The notes: generated by a model from the sequence alone, not told the origin. Shown: positions 1-9,099, counted from the stretch's first letter. The stretch: DNA of 23,003 nucleotides from Ophiothrix spiculata (GCA_000969725.1 JXSR01S063423.1), one strand, 5' to 3'. Numbers and translations: made by a program.

Positions 1-470
1 ATGCTGAAATAGACCTAGTCAAAATAATCATCAAATTTGCATACTAGTATTTAGAATGCATTTTTGCACATGAAAAGTTATTTTATTTACAGAATATACT
101 TCAAAGAAAGTACTTAAATAAGGAAATTGGAAAATCAACTCGGGGACCTGTTCATCACTATTTCCAACTTTAGCAGCCCATCTCAGAATGTGGTTTTCCG
201 ACTTAAGGTACTTTTTGATGTAACACATCACATATTGGTCATTTTATTGCGCAATGTTGGGTATATGAATATTAAATATTGCATGGAATGACCATTTCCA
301 ATTTTTTATAAAATGTTATACCAAGACACCAGCAATCTCTGTGTGTATTTTTATGTTGCTAAGATACCATCATATGTTCATCAATGAATATAATTATAAT
401 GATTCTGCAATCTCATGATCTGTTTTAACAATTTAAATGGCAATGAAAATGTCACTAGCAATGAGGCATT
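1..470. other. AT-rich DNA, no gene seen
   Basis: No open frame of convincing length or composition, no RNA gene and no clear repeat is visible in this stretch. Short frames here have many stops and AT-driven residue content. Confidence 0.6.
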
Positions 471-852
471 TTAAGGCCAAAAATAAAAAGTTGTTTGCTT
501 GTCCTCAACCGACCGACCCTAATTTTGGAAATAGGGAAACGTTTTTTTTTTCTATTTACTGTACAAAGAATTTGGAAATTCCTAAAAAAGTTTTTTTTTT
601 CTTTTCAGATTTTTGCATTCTGTAAAATTAATGCGGAAAAATATAATTTTATTGTTTTTTTGTTTCGTAATGTATGTTGACTCATTTTGACGCCAAATTA
701 TCTTGTTATTTCATATTCTGAGCCTTGATTAATACATATACATATAGTGGTGTTTGCTAGTAATAAAAAAGAAGGGGAAAAAAATCCAGACCGAGCGACC
801 CAATTTATCAAATTCGTTTGAGGACAAGCAAACAATTTTTTTTTTTGCCTAA
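471..852. mobile_element. MITE of the polyT/GACCGACCC family, copy 1
   Basis: The left end reads TTAAGGCCAAAAATAAAAAG, then TTGTTTGCTTGTCCTCAACC and GACCGACCCT. The right end is the inverted form: AGGACAAGCAAACAATTT, a T run, then GCCTAA. This gives a 382-bp element with imperfect terminal inverted repeats of about 70 bp. It has no coding capacity. Related copies lie at 3635, 13887 and 14228, and the repeated structure is what supports the call. No target-site duplication is obvious, so the superfamily is left open. Confidence 0.7.
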
Positions 853-1010
853 CCAAGTAACTGGGAACATGATTGCAGTAACCGAGTCAATAACGTTTGC
901 ATTTATTGTGCTTGTTTCTTGTTGTTGCTATAGCATGTATATGCTCGTATCAAAATGACATAATTGTTTGCAACATATAATATAGTGATATGAGCATTTG
1001 GAAATACTTA

Positions 1011-1317
1011 TTAACTCTTTCACTCTGGAATAAAATTTTAACAATCTGTCCTATTTGGATGGCAAGCCGCTTAGAGCGGCTCTCAGACACCTCACTTTAT
1101 GATAGCATATGATAATTGTAGTGCACCAGGGTTACTCTCTTTGCTAATAAAAATGATGGTGCTAGATAGCACTTTGTTTTGGCAAATTTTCACCAATTTG
1201 GGCTTGTAGTTTTATTTTTAGAGCAATTTGAACAAACTGCGTCAAATTATAAATTCCGGCCAAATGTGCACGCATTTGAGAGCCACTGAGAGCGGCTCGA
1301 CGGAGTGAAAGAGTTAA
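1011..1317. mobile_element. piggyBac-like MITE with TTAA flanks
   Basis: The 307-bp element starts TTAACTCTTTCACTC and ends GAGTGAAAGAGTTAA, which is a perfect 15-bp inverted terminus including TTAA on both sides. A TTAA duplication is the known signature of piggyBac-type transposition. The internal sequence has a second inverted pair, GAGCGGCTCTCAGA near 1073-1086 against TGAGAGCGGCTCG near 1287-1299. No transposase is encoded, so it would be non-autonomous. The piggyBac assignment rests on TTAA and short TIRs only. Confidence 0.65.
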
Positions 1318-1600
1318 GATTTGGATATATCTACTTTTCAGTTTTTCTAAAATTATGCTCTTTTAACATTTAAACTTGCAAATTCTGAGCAAAGATATCT
1401 TTGAGGGAAAAAATCTACAAAACAACCTCAATATTTAGTGCACTGGTTACTGTGTAGCTTTGAGATGCATTTTTTTAAAATTGGCTTTTGAAATTGTATT
1501 CAACATTAAGACTTTATTTTCTCAATTGAATGCGAATATGTCTAAGACATTTTAAAATAGAAATAAATACTGGGGATTTATAGTGCGCTATGCCTCCCAG
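1318..1600. other. AT-rich DNA, nothing recognised
   Basis: No gene, RNA or repeat structure is evident between the TTAA-flanked MITE and the SINE-like block. Confidence 0.5.
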
Positions 1601-1920
1601 ATTTGTAATTCCACTCAGCCTCTGCACACTTTACAGATGTTCGCTGATCACTATGGCCCCAAGAAAGCTCTATTACACACAAAACATCATTTCAGGTTCT
1701 GCTGCAACCTCAAGGTGCGCTGAACCTTGATCAGCCCACATGCGCACCATCGCTGCCCGGATCAGCACCCCGAGTTTCGTATGGGTTTCCATGAGACAAT
1801 TAGCAGTTAGTTCCTTGTCCAAGCGAATTTCAAGCATACTCAACTTTTGGCCAGTAGGGTTTGAACCTCAGGGAACTTCTGCACTGCAAGCGGGCGCCTT
1901 ACCATTTGAGCTAACTTTAC
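1600..1920 (-). repeat. tRNA-derived SINE-like repeat, minus strand
   Basis: On the minus strand the block begins with a tRNA-like head. An A-box-like TAGCTCAAATGG lies at 1902-1913 and a B-box-like GGTTCAAACC at 1858-1867, the usual spacing for an internal RNA polymerase III promoter. The sequence between them has a weak anticodon arm, so it is not a functional tRNA gene. The body continues towards lower coordinates with CGCTTGGACAAGGAACTAAC, a motif of the kind common in tRNA-derived SINE bodies. The downstream limit near 1600 is a guess, because no tail or target duplication is clear. Confidence 0.5.
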
Positions 1921-1974
1921 TGATATTTTCAGTGGTACTACATGTTAAAGCTGAAAGAACACTATTTTCATAAA

Positions 1975-2520
1975 ATGGACACCCAACCCTGCCTCTCACA
2001 TGCCATGCCCTTGCTTTCCTGACTTTGAATATTATGTTTCCATATTAGTGTGTGTTTCTCGTTCAAAAAATTGGTCAAAACTTAAGATTTTTCAGTCAAA
2101 AATTGCAATTGTTAAAAGTTTTACACGGAAACCTCAAAACAAATACAAATAGATTTTGAAACTCCTTTAACAGTTGAGTCTGGGGAGTTGAGTGGAATAA
2201 ACTTCATTATAACTTATAATGAGTGCACAAGATTAAAATTTGTTTGCGAAAACAAGTTTAATTCTACAAGTAGCCAAAATATAGTGTGAAGTATCTCAGT
2301 AATCTCTATTCTTTCTCTTTTTTTCATGTATTGTTCTTCCGTGATGTCCGATGCAACATAACAGGTATGTATCAGAATTAATGATAATAGAGATGGGCTG
2401 TACCTGAAACTGTGTACTTTTTTGAGCAGGGTGGTCAGATAGGGTCTGTAAGAAGGCAAGCAAGAATATTATGTCAAAACATCCTTTGCACATACAGAAG
2501 TACTCCTGTAGCAACAAAGT
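1975..2520. other. AT-rich DNA, nothing recognised
   Basis: Only short frames with low-complexity composition occur here. I see no repeat or RNA structure. Confidence 0.5.
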
Positions 2521-2522
2521 AT

Positions 2523-2780
2523 AATTGAGGACCCTAGAACCAGAAGGGGGTTAAGTCACATTGAGTACAAACTGAGAAAATGGCACAAACATCATATCAT
2601 TTGTGTTGTCTTGAATGGTATTGCTATATCTCGCAGTGAATCTCACACGTGCTCTGATCATCAAATTACTACAAAACTTGTAAAGAATGTAGAAATGAGA
2701 ATTCTGTAGCAGGAAATTGACATAACTCAATTTTCAAGATTTTGTGACTTAACCCCCTTTTAGTTCTAGGGTCCTCAATT
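2523..2780. mobile_element. Fold-back MITE with 37-bp TIRs
   Basis: Positions 2523-2559 (AATTGAGGACCCTAGAACCA and onward to TTAAGTCAC) and 2744-2780 are inverted copies with about two mismatches. The 258-bp unit has no coding capacity. The ends contain AATT, itself palindromic, so a target duplication cannot be separated from the terminus. Confidence 0.7.
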
Positions 2781-2825
2781 CGTCACCATTTCCGTGGGGC
2801 ACTCCACATTGGAATGTCAAATCTA

Positions 2826-3335
2826 GATGCATCTAGATGAATGATCGTGTTCACACAGTCGCGCATCAATCTGACTTTGCTCCAGTTATGCATATTGACA
2901 CGCTAGGGGATTGAATTTGGTCGCATATGGCCAATTTGATTTCATACGGCCACAAACAATTTCACATGGATTTACTGAATCCAAAATGGTTTCTGCTAGC
3001 TGCTTATCGTATTCAGTGAATATATACCAGCAAGAATCTTTTGTTGTTTATTTTAATTCAGAGGATAAAAATTAACTTAAAATGAAAATTTTAACATTTT
3101 ATTCAAATCATTTGCAAAGATGCTTACTGATTTATATCAACTGAATAGGTTAGCAGCTAGCAGAAACCATTTTGGATTCAGTGAATCCATGTGAAATTAT
3201 TTGTGGCCGTATGAAATCAAAATGGCCATATGCGACCAAATTCAATCTCGGAGTGTGTGTGCGTGGAAATAATGCAACTACACATATGTACACGCGCAGT
3301 CACTGAAGTCCAGTTTAATCAAGATGCATCTGGAT
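2826..3335. mobile_element. Large fold-back element with inner 95-bp arms
   Basis: The inner arms at 2909-3003 and 3152-3247 are near-perfect reverse complements; GATTGAATTTGGTCGCATAT on the left matches ATATGCGACCAAATTCAATC on the right. Similarity continues more weakly towards the centre (TATTCAGTGAATATAT against ATATCAACTGAATAG). It also continues outward, where TAGATGCATCTAGATGA near 2827 pairs with AAGATGCATCTGGATG near 3321. Diverged outer arms around conserved inner arms suggest an old long-TIR element. The outer boundaries are approximate. Confidence 0.6.
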
Positions 3336-3339
3336 GTGC

Positions 3340-3630
3340 AAAGTACAGATTGATTTGCCCATTTGGATAGCCCTAGTGTCTACCACAACATGTCTGACAT
3401 GCACAGCACATTGAAAGGTACATTGATGCTACAAAGTAAATTTTGAGATACGGCTGGCAAAAAAGTTGAAAAAAGGCGGGTAGGGGGTTTGGTTCTGAGG
3501 TCTTGTAAAATTTGGGTTCCTTAAAAACGTATATGTTCAACAAATATGACAAAATGGATGATCTGGTTGAGCCATCACATATTAATGATCATGTCATATT
3601 CATTTCTTTCTTAAAATATCCATAGGACAG
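3340..3630. other. No feature recognised
   Basis: AT-rich sequence without a gene or clear repeat. Confidence 0.5.
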
Positions 3631-3634
3631 TCAC

Positions 3635-3945
3635 TTAAGGCCAAAAAAATAAATTGCTACACCAAATTATGGACATTATAAAGATGCAAATAAGTCTACT
3701 GTATTGAAAAAATTTAAAAACAGTATTTAAATGTAAACAAAATGAAAACAATAACTTAAAAAACATTTTCAAAAGATAAAAATCAAAGAAAAAAACCAAA
3801 TTTTTTTGGAAATCTGAAAATTAGGTGCAGTATACTTTTGTACACTAAAAACCATTTTTCCCAGTTTTGAAAAATGGGGGCGGGCGTTGGGGGACAACCA
3901 AACAACTTTTTTTTTTTGGGGGGGGGGGGGGGGGAAAGGGCCTAA
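3635..3945. mobile_element. polyT/GACCGACCC family, copy 2 (inverted)
   Basis: The left end TTAAGGCCAAAAAAATAAAT and the right end GGGCCTAA are inverted. The body matches copy 1 when reverse-complemented: polyA, GTTGTTTGGTTGTCC, then a segment with GTGTACAAAAGTATACTG and TTTTCAGATTTCC. The right arm carries an uninterrupted run of 11 T followed by 17 G at 3907-3934, unlike the other copies. Confidence 0.6.
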
Positions 3946-4052
3946 GCACAAAATACTGATATTTTCCACCACCTCTAGCTCGAACTTGGAATTACTATTT
4001 TTGTCTATATTTTGGACATTTGAAAGGTTATAGACCTGCAAATCTTGTCAGC

Positions 4053-4230
4053 TAAGACTTTGGTCACAATTGATCGTACAGACCGTTACGAGCAGTGTTT
4101 AGTCCGTCTAGTAGGGTCATGGTCAGTGAGCTAAGCAAGCAGTGAGGGCGTTGCTTGCTGCCTGTGGTCCTTCTAGACGGACTAAACACTGCTCGTAACC
4201 GTTGGTACGATCAATTGTGACCATAGTCTA
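4053..4230. mobile_element. Fold-back MITE, full-length copy
   Basis: The left arm TTGGTCACAATTGATCGTAC, followed by GTTACGAGCAGTGTTTAGTC, is matched by the inverted right arm CGGACTAAACACTGCTCGTA and GTACGATCAATTGTGACCA. The arms are about 60 bp each with few mismatches, and the 60-bp centre is rich in AGCAAGCA/TGCTTGCT. A truncated relative lies at 13379-13500. There is no coding capacity. Confidence 0.75.
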
Positions 4231-4634
4231 AACTAGGTTAGCTGCTATGGAGTTTTGAATCTCACTTTACACTATATAGAGTTTTTCCCCGTTTTGCCCA
4301 ATGTAAACACAGTGTATGTGGACCCCAAGTGTCCCCTAAGAACAATCTAAAAAAATAAACAACAAAAACCGTAGGGTCTGTGGCAAAACCATCCTTGAGT
4401 GAGAAGAGCACATCAATGAGTAGATATCAAATTGTGTTTGTATGCGTGTTTGTTTTTATTTTCAATCTCAAAGGATATTTACCACTTGGACTCTATGCCG
4501 GTATAATTACATGTATTAATAATCTATGATAAATATTATGAGATACCAAGCCATTGCTATTATTAGTAGAACTGGCCAGTTCCTTCGCATGAGCCGTCAG
4601 GCGAAGCATTATCCAGCTACTGGGGTTGACTCAA
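4231..4634. other. No gene recognised
   Basis: Unique-looking AT-rich sequence. No exon-like frame or repeat was found. Confidence 0.45.
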
Positions 4635-4983
4635 GGCGAAATCATACTCGGCCTCCAAACAAATTTTTTCCTACCAAACATTTGGTCGTGACGTCACTTA
4701 ATATTTGCCATCAAACTTAAAGTATGAACGAGTAGCAAACGTTTGGTCCAATCTATATGGTGGCATGTCATTAGGTGGGTATGCTAAAAAGGTGGTGTTG
4801 TTACATTTTTTCGTGGGTTCTCGAACTTAATTTGATGTAAATTCACTATTCCTTAACCTATTGACTTGTTTAATATCTCATTTGAAAGCTTACACTTTCT
4901 GCTATTTGTGGCAGTAATTTGGTCTTCATGGGTTATATAATTTAAGAGAGACAATGGTTTGAACTTGGCAGTACAAGGGTGGT

Positions 4984-5013
4984 GGTGCCTAAGGATGCGG
5001 TGCCTACGGATGC
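4984..5013. repeat. 15-bp direct repeat, two units
   Basis: GGTGCCTAAGGATGC is followed directly by GGTGCCTACGGATGC, differing by one base. Confidence 0.85.
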
Positions 5014-5041
5014 GGTAGATACCCAAATTGAGACAATATTG

Positions 5042-5083
5042 CCATTTTGGAAGGTTTGACACTGCTGGAACATTCCAAAATGG
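5042..5083. repeat. Perfect 11-bp hairpin
   Basis: CCATTTTGGAA and TTCCAAAATGG are perfect inverted copies with a 20-base spacer. No function is inferred. Confidence 0.8.
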
Positions 5084-6011
5084 ATTCTGTGACTTCAAAT
5101 ACATACAGATAGTCACTAACATGGCTAAAATTTGGTATATAATTACAGTAATTGGCAAATGTATCCATTTTAGACCTTCCTCAGACCCCCTCCCCCCTCG
5201 ATCAGTTTTCTGGGCAGCACCTTTTCATTTTTTGTCCGGTTTTGACAAATGTGGTGTCGAAATGTTCAGGGGATCAAGCTGCATCAAATAAGAATTAGGA
5301 CAGAATGATTTGAAACATCACCATTTTCTCCCCTTGTATAGCCCGCCTCTAATTAATTGAAGGTCATCAACACCAAGACCCTAAGGGGTCTGTTTCAAGT
5401 TTAATGCATCAAAGTAACCATTAAAGTGTTTAGAACATATCCTGAAAAAATGAACTGTTAACCATTAATCATTCCAATTTATGACTTGCTTTAGTAAAAA
5501 CAGGCAATTTTGAGAAAAACACGTTTGAAAATTACAGTTTGCATTGCCGTCTATAGAGTAATTAACCATTAATTAGCTCGTTATGCCAAAACTAAAGTGA
5601 TATTTGGCTAAAAAGTTACTTGAAATTAAAGAGATCAATAATATTAACATCATATCAAACAATTGTTTTTTTGACCATTTTGACCATGTAACACATTTTT
5701 GACCCACCTCATGAAATGCCATCATATGGCAATTCAATAGCATGTGCAATCTAGCGCGAAGTTTTATTTGGTCTCAACAAAGTGTTGAAGTTATTTTGTT
5801 TGGAGTCACTCGTCATTTTGACGTCACGACCAAATCTTTGGTAGTGAAAATTTTGTTTGGAGGCCGAGTATGTTTCGGCTTCATAGACCTTCTATGGTTA
5901 GCTAGTGAATTTTGCTCTTAGATAATGGTTCAGTCAGAACTAATTATTAGTTCTAAATTGGAGGTAAAAACAAAGTAAGCCAACTTGATGTGATGAAAAA
6001 ATAACACAATA

Positions 6012-6051
6012 TATAGGCCTAAATCATAGAAAGTGTGTATATAGGCCTAAA
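6012..6051. repeat. Short direct repeat TATAGGCCTAAA
   Basis: The 12-mer occurs at 6012-6023 and 6040-6051, on the 3' side of the hammerhead-like motif when read on the minus strand. Confidence 0.8.
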
Positions 6052-6118
6052 GTAAATACAACAAGTAAAAACTGGAACAAAATAAAGACTCACCAAAAAT
6101 TAAGATATACATATAGAA

Positions 6119-6158
6119 CGACACGACGTTTCAAGGGGATATACCCCTTTTCATCAGG
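6119..6158 (-). ncRNA. Hammerhead-ribozyme-like motif
   Basis: The minus strand reads CTGATGA (6157-6151), then A-A-A-GGGG, loop TATAT, CCCC-TT, then GAAAC (6132-6128) and a GTC triplet ending at 6120. CUGAUGA, stem II, GAAA and a GUC cleavage triplet are the conserved hammerhead core in the correct order. Stem II has six pairs plus one bulged A. Stem III is minimal (C-G, G-U, three-base loop), as is known for hammerheads of Penelope-like and related retroelements. Stem I is weak: only the pairs next to the core are supported. It may therefore be a decayed copy or act only as a dimer. No reverse transcriptase is identifiable nearby. Confidence 0.5.
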
Positions 6159-6169
6159 CAAACAAAAAC

Positions 6170-6805
6170 AAGCAAAACAAGAAAAGGCAGCAAATAATCT
6201 ACATGAAACTATAATATAATGCAAAACATACAAATAAATCCAGAGAGCAAAAATGAAAAGTTACTTATCTTCTTGAAATACAGTCGAGTAAGTCTAGTTG
6301 ATTAAAAGGGCCCACACATAGTCCATCTAATGTTTTCGTTAGTTTTTCCTTGTTTTTCAATTACCATATTAGTTCTTGATCAAAAAATAAATATTCAACG
6401 TATTTCAGGTGAATAAAGAACTTTAATTGAACTGCAAGTTTAATATTTTGAGATGTTTGAGACAAAGCATTAGGATTTTGTAAGATTTTGACAAAATAAT
6501 AGGAACAAGTGTTTTTGTCATGTTTAAAGCATTTCTTGCAGTTTTCAAAAGAAATTCCTGCATTTAAAAATCACTCTTACCGAAAGTCTTTGTTTTTATC
6601 AAGTACAAGTAAAGCCACTGGTAGCAGAAGATTGAAGCTTCAAATGGGGACAACCAGTGCAACATTGACAAGCAAATACAAAAAATGGTTTTCGGTAGTT
6701 TACAAGCATTTTGTGAGTAGTATTTTTATTCGTAAACCTTATTGTAGGTGTTTCGGTACTTTTGGTAGACATTCCGGAAATTGTTATTTGTTTCAGGAAT
6801 TGTTA
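6170..6805. other. No gene confirmed; possible retroelement body on minus strand
   Basis: A 130-codon plus-strand frame runs into the C-rich repeat at its end and has no exon or protein-family hallmarks. On the minus strand about 70 codons lie open near 6560-6355, containing a C-x-x-C pair, but no reverse transcriptase or GIY-YIG signature is visible. I leave the region uncalled. Confidence 0.3.
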
Positions 6806-6809
6806 TTGT

Positions 6810-6870
6810 CCACCATCCACCCCACCCATCCCCCACCCCACCCCCACCCCACCCCCACCCCACCCCACCA
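6810..6870. repeat. C-rich CCCCAC simple repeat
   Basis: The tract is almost entirely CCCCA/CCCCCA units, so the minus strand carries many runs of four or five G. It could form a G-quadruplex on the minus strand or an i-motif on the plus strand. It is best annotated as a microsatellite. Confidence 0.9.
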
Positions 6871-7322
6871 TTATTGTGAAAATATAAGGTTTTTAGACTA
6901 AAAATTGAAATGGACTCTTTTGATGATTTTGTTTTTCCATAAAGCAGTACTTCTTTGTTAATTTAGCGTGAATTGATATAGTGAGGCCAACCATTTATAA
7001 GGCCTCTACTTTTAGCTCGCCAGACTTATTAGTTACATAGTCATTTCCTTGAGAAATATTATTAAAGCTTTACAAACCATGTTGTCATCAGCACAATTGA
7101 ATGCAACTATTGATTTACAAATGACATCAGATGTAGGTTGCAGTAAGCTAGGTAGACAGTCACTGATTTCTTTCGCAGCGAGAAATCACTTTTTATGGCA
7201 AGCTCTACTTTCAGCGAGCCAGATTTATTAGTTACATAGTCATTTTGTTGAGAAATATTAAGCCTTGCAGACTATGTTTTCATCAGACACAATTGAATGA
7301 AAACATTGATTTTGATTTACAA

Positions 7323-7843
7323 TTCAACAACTCATTGTATCTCCTTATACAGGAGTGTACCATTGTTTATTCATGATGAATCCACATTTGATATACAAAT
7401 TAGTGTGTCACATACGGCACAGCGTTTATGGAAGTCCGTTTACGCAAAACACATAAGTCGGCGGGCTGCTCATCGTATACCAGGCACGTGCAAAGCCCAG
7501 TGCTCGGGAACAATTGAAAACATCAAAGCAACAAATATTCACAAGCTAGCTCTTTGCTTCAGATTCTCCTAAATATTTTTATGAAGATGAATAGGCCTCT
7601 CTGTTAAAATAAGAACATTTAAAATTAAATTCATACGTTTTTATGAATATTTTCGTTGTTGAAAGGTATTCAAACACACTACAGAGTTGTTCATCACAAA
7701 TCAACAACTCTACAATTGATGCGTCGGTGTATTTTTAACACTCGGATGGCTAAAGCCACCCTCGGGCGATAACAATATGCAGACGCATGGATGCATCGTT
7801 GTTGATTCGCGATGAACAACTCTGTAGAGTGTTTGAATCTAAG
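7323..7843. mobile_element. 521-bp insertion inside satellite unit 2
   Basis: Units 1 and 3 read GATTTACAAATRACATCAGATG without a break. In unit 2 the same words are split: GATTTACAA ends at 7322 and TAACATCAGATG starts at 7844. The left 341 bp of the insert has 9-bp inverted ends, TTCAACAAC (7323) and GTTGTTGAA (7663). The rest is the fold-back at 7668-7838. It may be one element or two successive insertions. Confidence 0.6.
7668..7838. mobile_element. 171-bp fold-back MITE
   Basis: ATTCAAACACACTACAGAGT on the left pairs with ACTCTGTAGAGTGTTTGAAT on the right. The arms extend through GTTGTTCATC and ATCAACAAC to an internal GGATGGCTAAAGCCACCCTC hairpin region. Nearly the whole unit is self-complementary. 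Confidence 0.75.
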
Positions 7844-8324
7844 TAACATCAGATGTAGGTTCCTTTATAGGCAGTAAGCAGTCACTGTGATTTCTTTCGC
7901 AATGAGAAATTATGGCAACCCATTTACACAGCCTCTCAGGTAGCCAGACTTATTACTTAAATAGTCATTTAGTTAAGAAGTATTAAAAACTCACTGACCA
8001 TGCTTTCATCAGGCATAATTGAATGAAACTATTGATTTACAAATAACATCAGATGTAGATTACATTATATGTAGAAGGCAGTCACTATGGTTCTTTTTGC
8101 AGCAAGAAAATGCTATTTATGGCAAACCAGAGTGGACATGTAGGTTAAATACTACAAGTTTGATATATCAAGCGTTCTGTTTATATACAGGGTGGACCAA
8201 AAAACGTTATTGAAGTTAAAGGTCACGTAATGTGAAATTTGAAAATAATTTAAGAACAATTTTCAGATATTCATAAACTACGGTATCTTGTCCGTGTATG
8301 GTGAAAATTTCATGTCAAACAAAG

Positions 8325-8585
8325 CTCTAACCCTAACACTTTTGACCACTTCTTTGTTTAAAAACTATCTCCTCAGAAATTTTCAAGTCAAAAATCACGG
8401 GTTCCCCCCTGGATTCGAACCAGGGACCCCCCGCTTCCCGGTCCAATTATCACTATGTCAAGCCACTTAGTAGGCGCTGCCATGGCAGCGATTTCGTGAT
8501 CATAGCTAACTTGGGTCTATGACGTATTTGGACTTAGGCGAATTTCTTAACTTTGTGGAATGGGATATTGTGAGATTCAGTGAGG
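8325..8585 (-). repeat. tRNA-like interspersed repeat, copy 1
   Basis: On the minus strand this contains a perfect tRNA T-arm: CCTGG, loop TTCGAAT, CCAGG (8424-8408). It is preceded by a degenerate D-arm/A-box region (GTGGCTTGACATAGTGATAA). The copy at 15859-16101 shares both flanks of the tRNA-like part in the opposite orientation, so this is a dispersed family. The tRNA-like part is internal, not at the 5' end as in a standard SINE. CCCTAAC-type sequence lies at both edges. A perfect 16-bp palindrome, CGCTGCCATGGCAGCG, is at 8475-8490. Confidence 0.6.
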
Positions 8586-8639
8586 TTAGGGCTAATTAAG
8601 TTATTGCCATTTGTGCAAAAAGGGTCAAAATCAGGTTTG

Positions 8640-9032
8640 TACACTGACATGTTTATATGGATGCACACAATGAGCGTTGGTTATGACCTCTGTCTTAATG
8701 GCTGATTGGTTTTTGCGTTACTGATTAGATTAATAGTGATGTTCTGCTGTGTGATGAAGGAAGTTGCATTGAGAACTCATCTAAGGATGAGCTCTGAGTT
8801 TTGCATTGACAGCAGCAATGTTTGCTGCAGATCTTCCTGTTCTAGATTTCCTGCTATTTTATTTATTCCTGTTCAAAACTGCATCAAAGGAGTGGAACTT
8901 TGTTCTAATTGTGTAAATAGTCTGTGCAGATGGTACACAAGCATGCATTAGGAAAGTTGTTCCTCTGTAGCTACTAGTTCTATAACACCGTTCAGCAATA
9001 AATTTTCTCTCAAAACTTGTGAACTACGTCAT
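8640..9032 (-). pseudogene. Transposase N-terminal domain remnant (IS630/Tc1/mariner)
   Basis: One minus-strand frame, from an ATG at 9032, reads through about 130 codons with at least five in-frame stops, all by substitution. Visible blocks in order are FTSFERKFIAERCYRT (start of the DNA-binding domain), VPSAQTIYTIRTKF (second helix-turn-helix region), RKSRTGRSAANIAAVNAKL (the GRPR-like hinge and ENIAAV-type linker) and VHPYKHVSVQT. These match the order in IS630-type transposases of the animal VFIVEHYF..T type, recognised by eye. The DDE/DDD catalytic domain is absent; its place is taken by the tRNA-like repeat and the left TIR. The frame lies inside matching TA-flanked TIRs, which supports the call. 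Confidence 0.7.
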
Positions 9033-9099
9033 CTTCCCACCTTACAAACCAATATTATAAATGAAAATGTCCAAATACATGCACTGCGGTTGCCTATAA

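Larger units (their letters stand above)
4635..5880. mobile_element. 1.25-kb long-TIR element
   Basis: The left end at 4635-4696 (CATACTCGGCCTCCAAACAA, then TTTGGTCGTGACGTCA) is the reverse complement of the right end at 5817-5880. Inverted similarity resumes inside: GGTGGCATGTCATTAGGTGGG near 4760 against CCCACCTCATGAAATGCCATC near 5702. The TIRs are thus about 180 bp but imperfect. The interior has no recognisable transposase. It contains a 15-bp tandem pair at 4984-5013 and an 11-bp hairpin at 5042-5083. The right arm recurs at 14799-14985. The superfamily is not assigned. Confidence 0.6.
6990..8135. repeat. About 199-bp tandem repeat, three units, one interrupted
   Basis: The landmark CCAGAYTTATTAGTTACATA recurs at about 7020 and 7219 (period 199) and, diverged, at 7944. 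Each unit then has GTTTTCATCAG-like sequence, an ATTGAATG-ATTGATTTACAAA block, ACATCAGATGTAG, CAGTCACT and a hairpin-like GATTTCTTTCGCAGCGAGAAATC. The third unit is offset by 725 bp, which drops to about 204 when the 521-bp insertion at 7323-7843 is removed. This is a short satellite-like array. Confidence 0.75.

Noticed and set aside
1740-1973. 77-codon plus-strand frame
   Set aside because: It lies across the minus-strand tRNA-like SINE and is explained by it.
4853-5158. 101-codon minus-strand frame inside the 1.25-kb element, considered as a transposase
   Set aside because: No DDE, zinc-finger or helix-turn-helix pattern could be seen, and it contains the local tandem repeat and hairpin.
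6810-6870. C-rich tract considered as a CRISPR or regulatory array
   Set aside because: It is a simple CCCCAC microsatellite without spacers.
6509-6901. 130-codon plus-strand frame
   Set aside because: Its last fifth is translation of the CCCCAC simple repeat, and the rest has no recognisable motif.
7090-8011. CTGATGA words on the minus strand in all three satellite units, considered as hammerhead ribozymes
   Set aside because: None is followed by a stem II and GAAA, so the core is incomplete.
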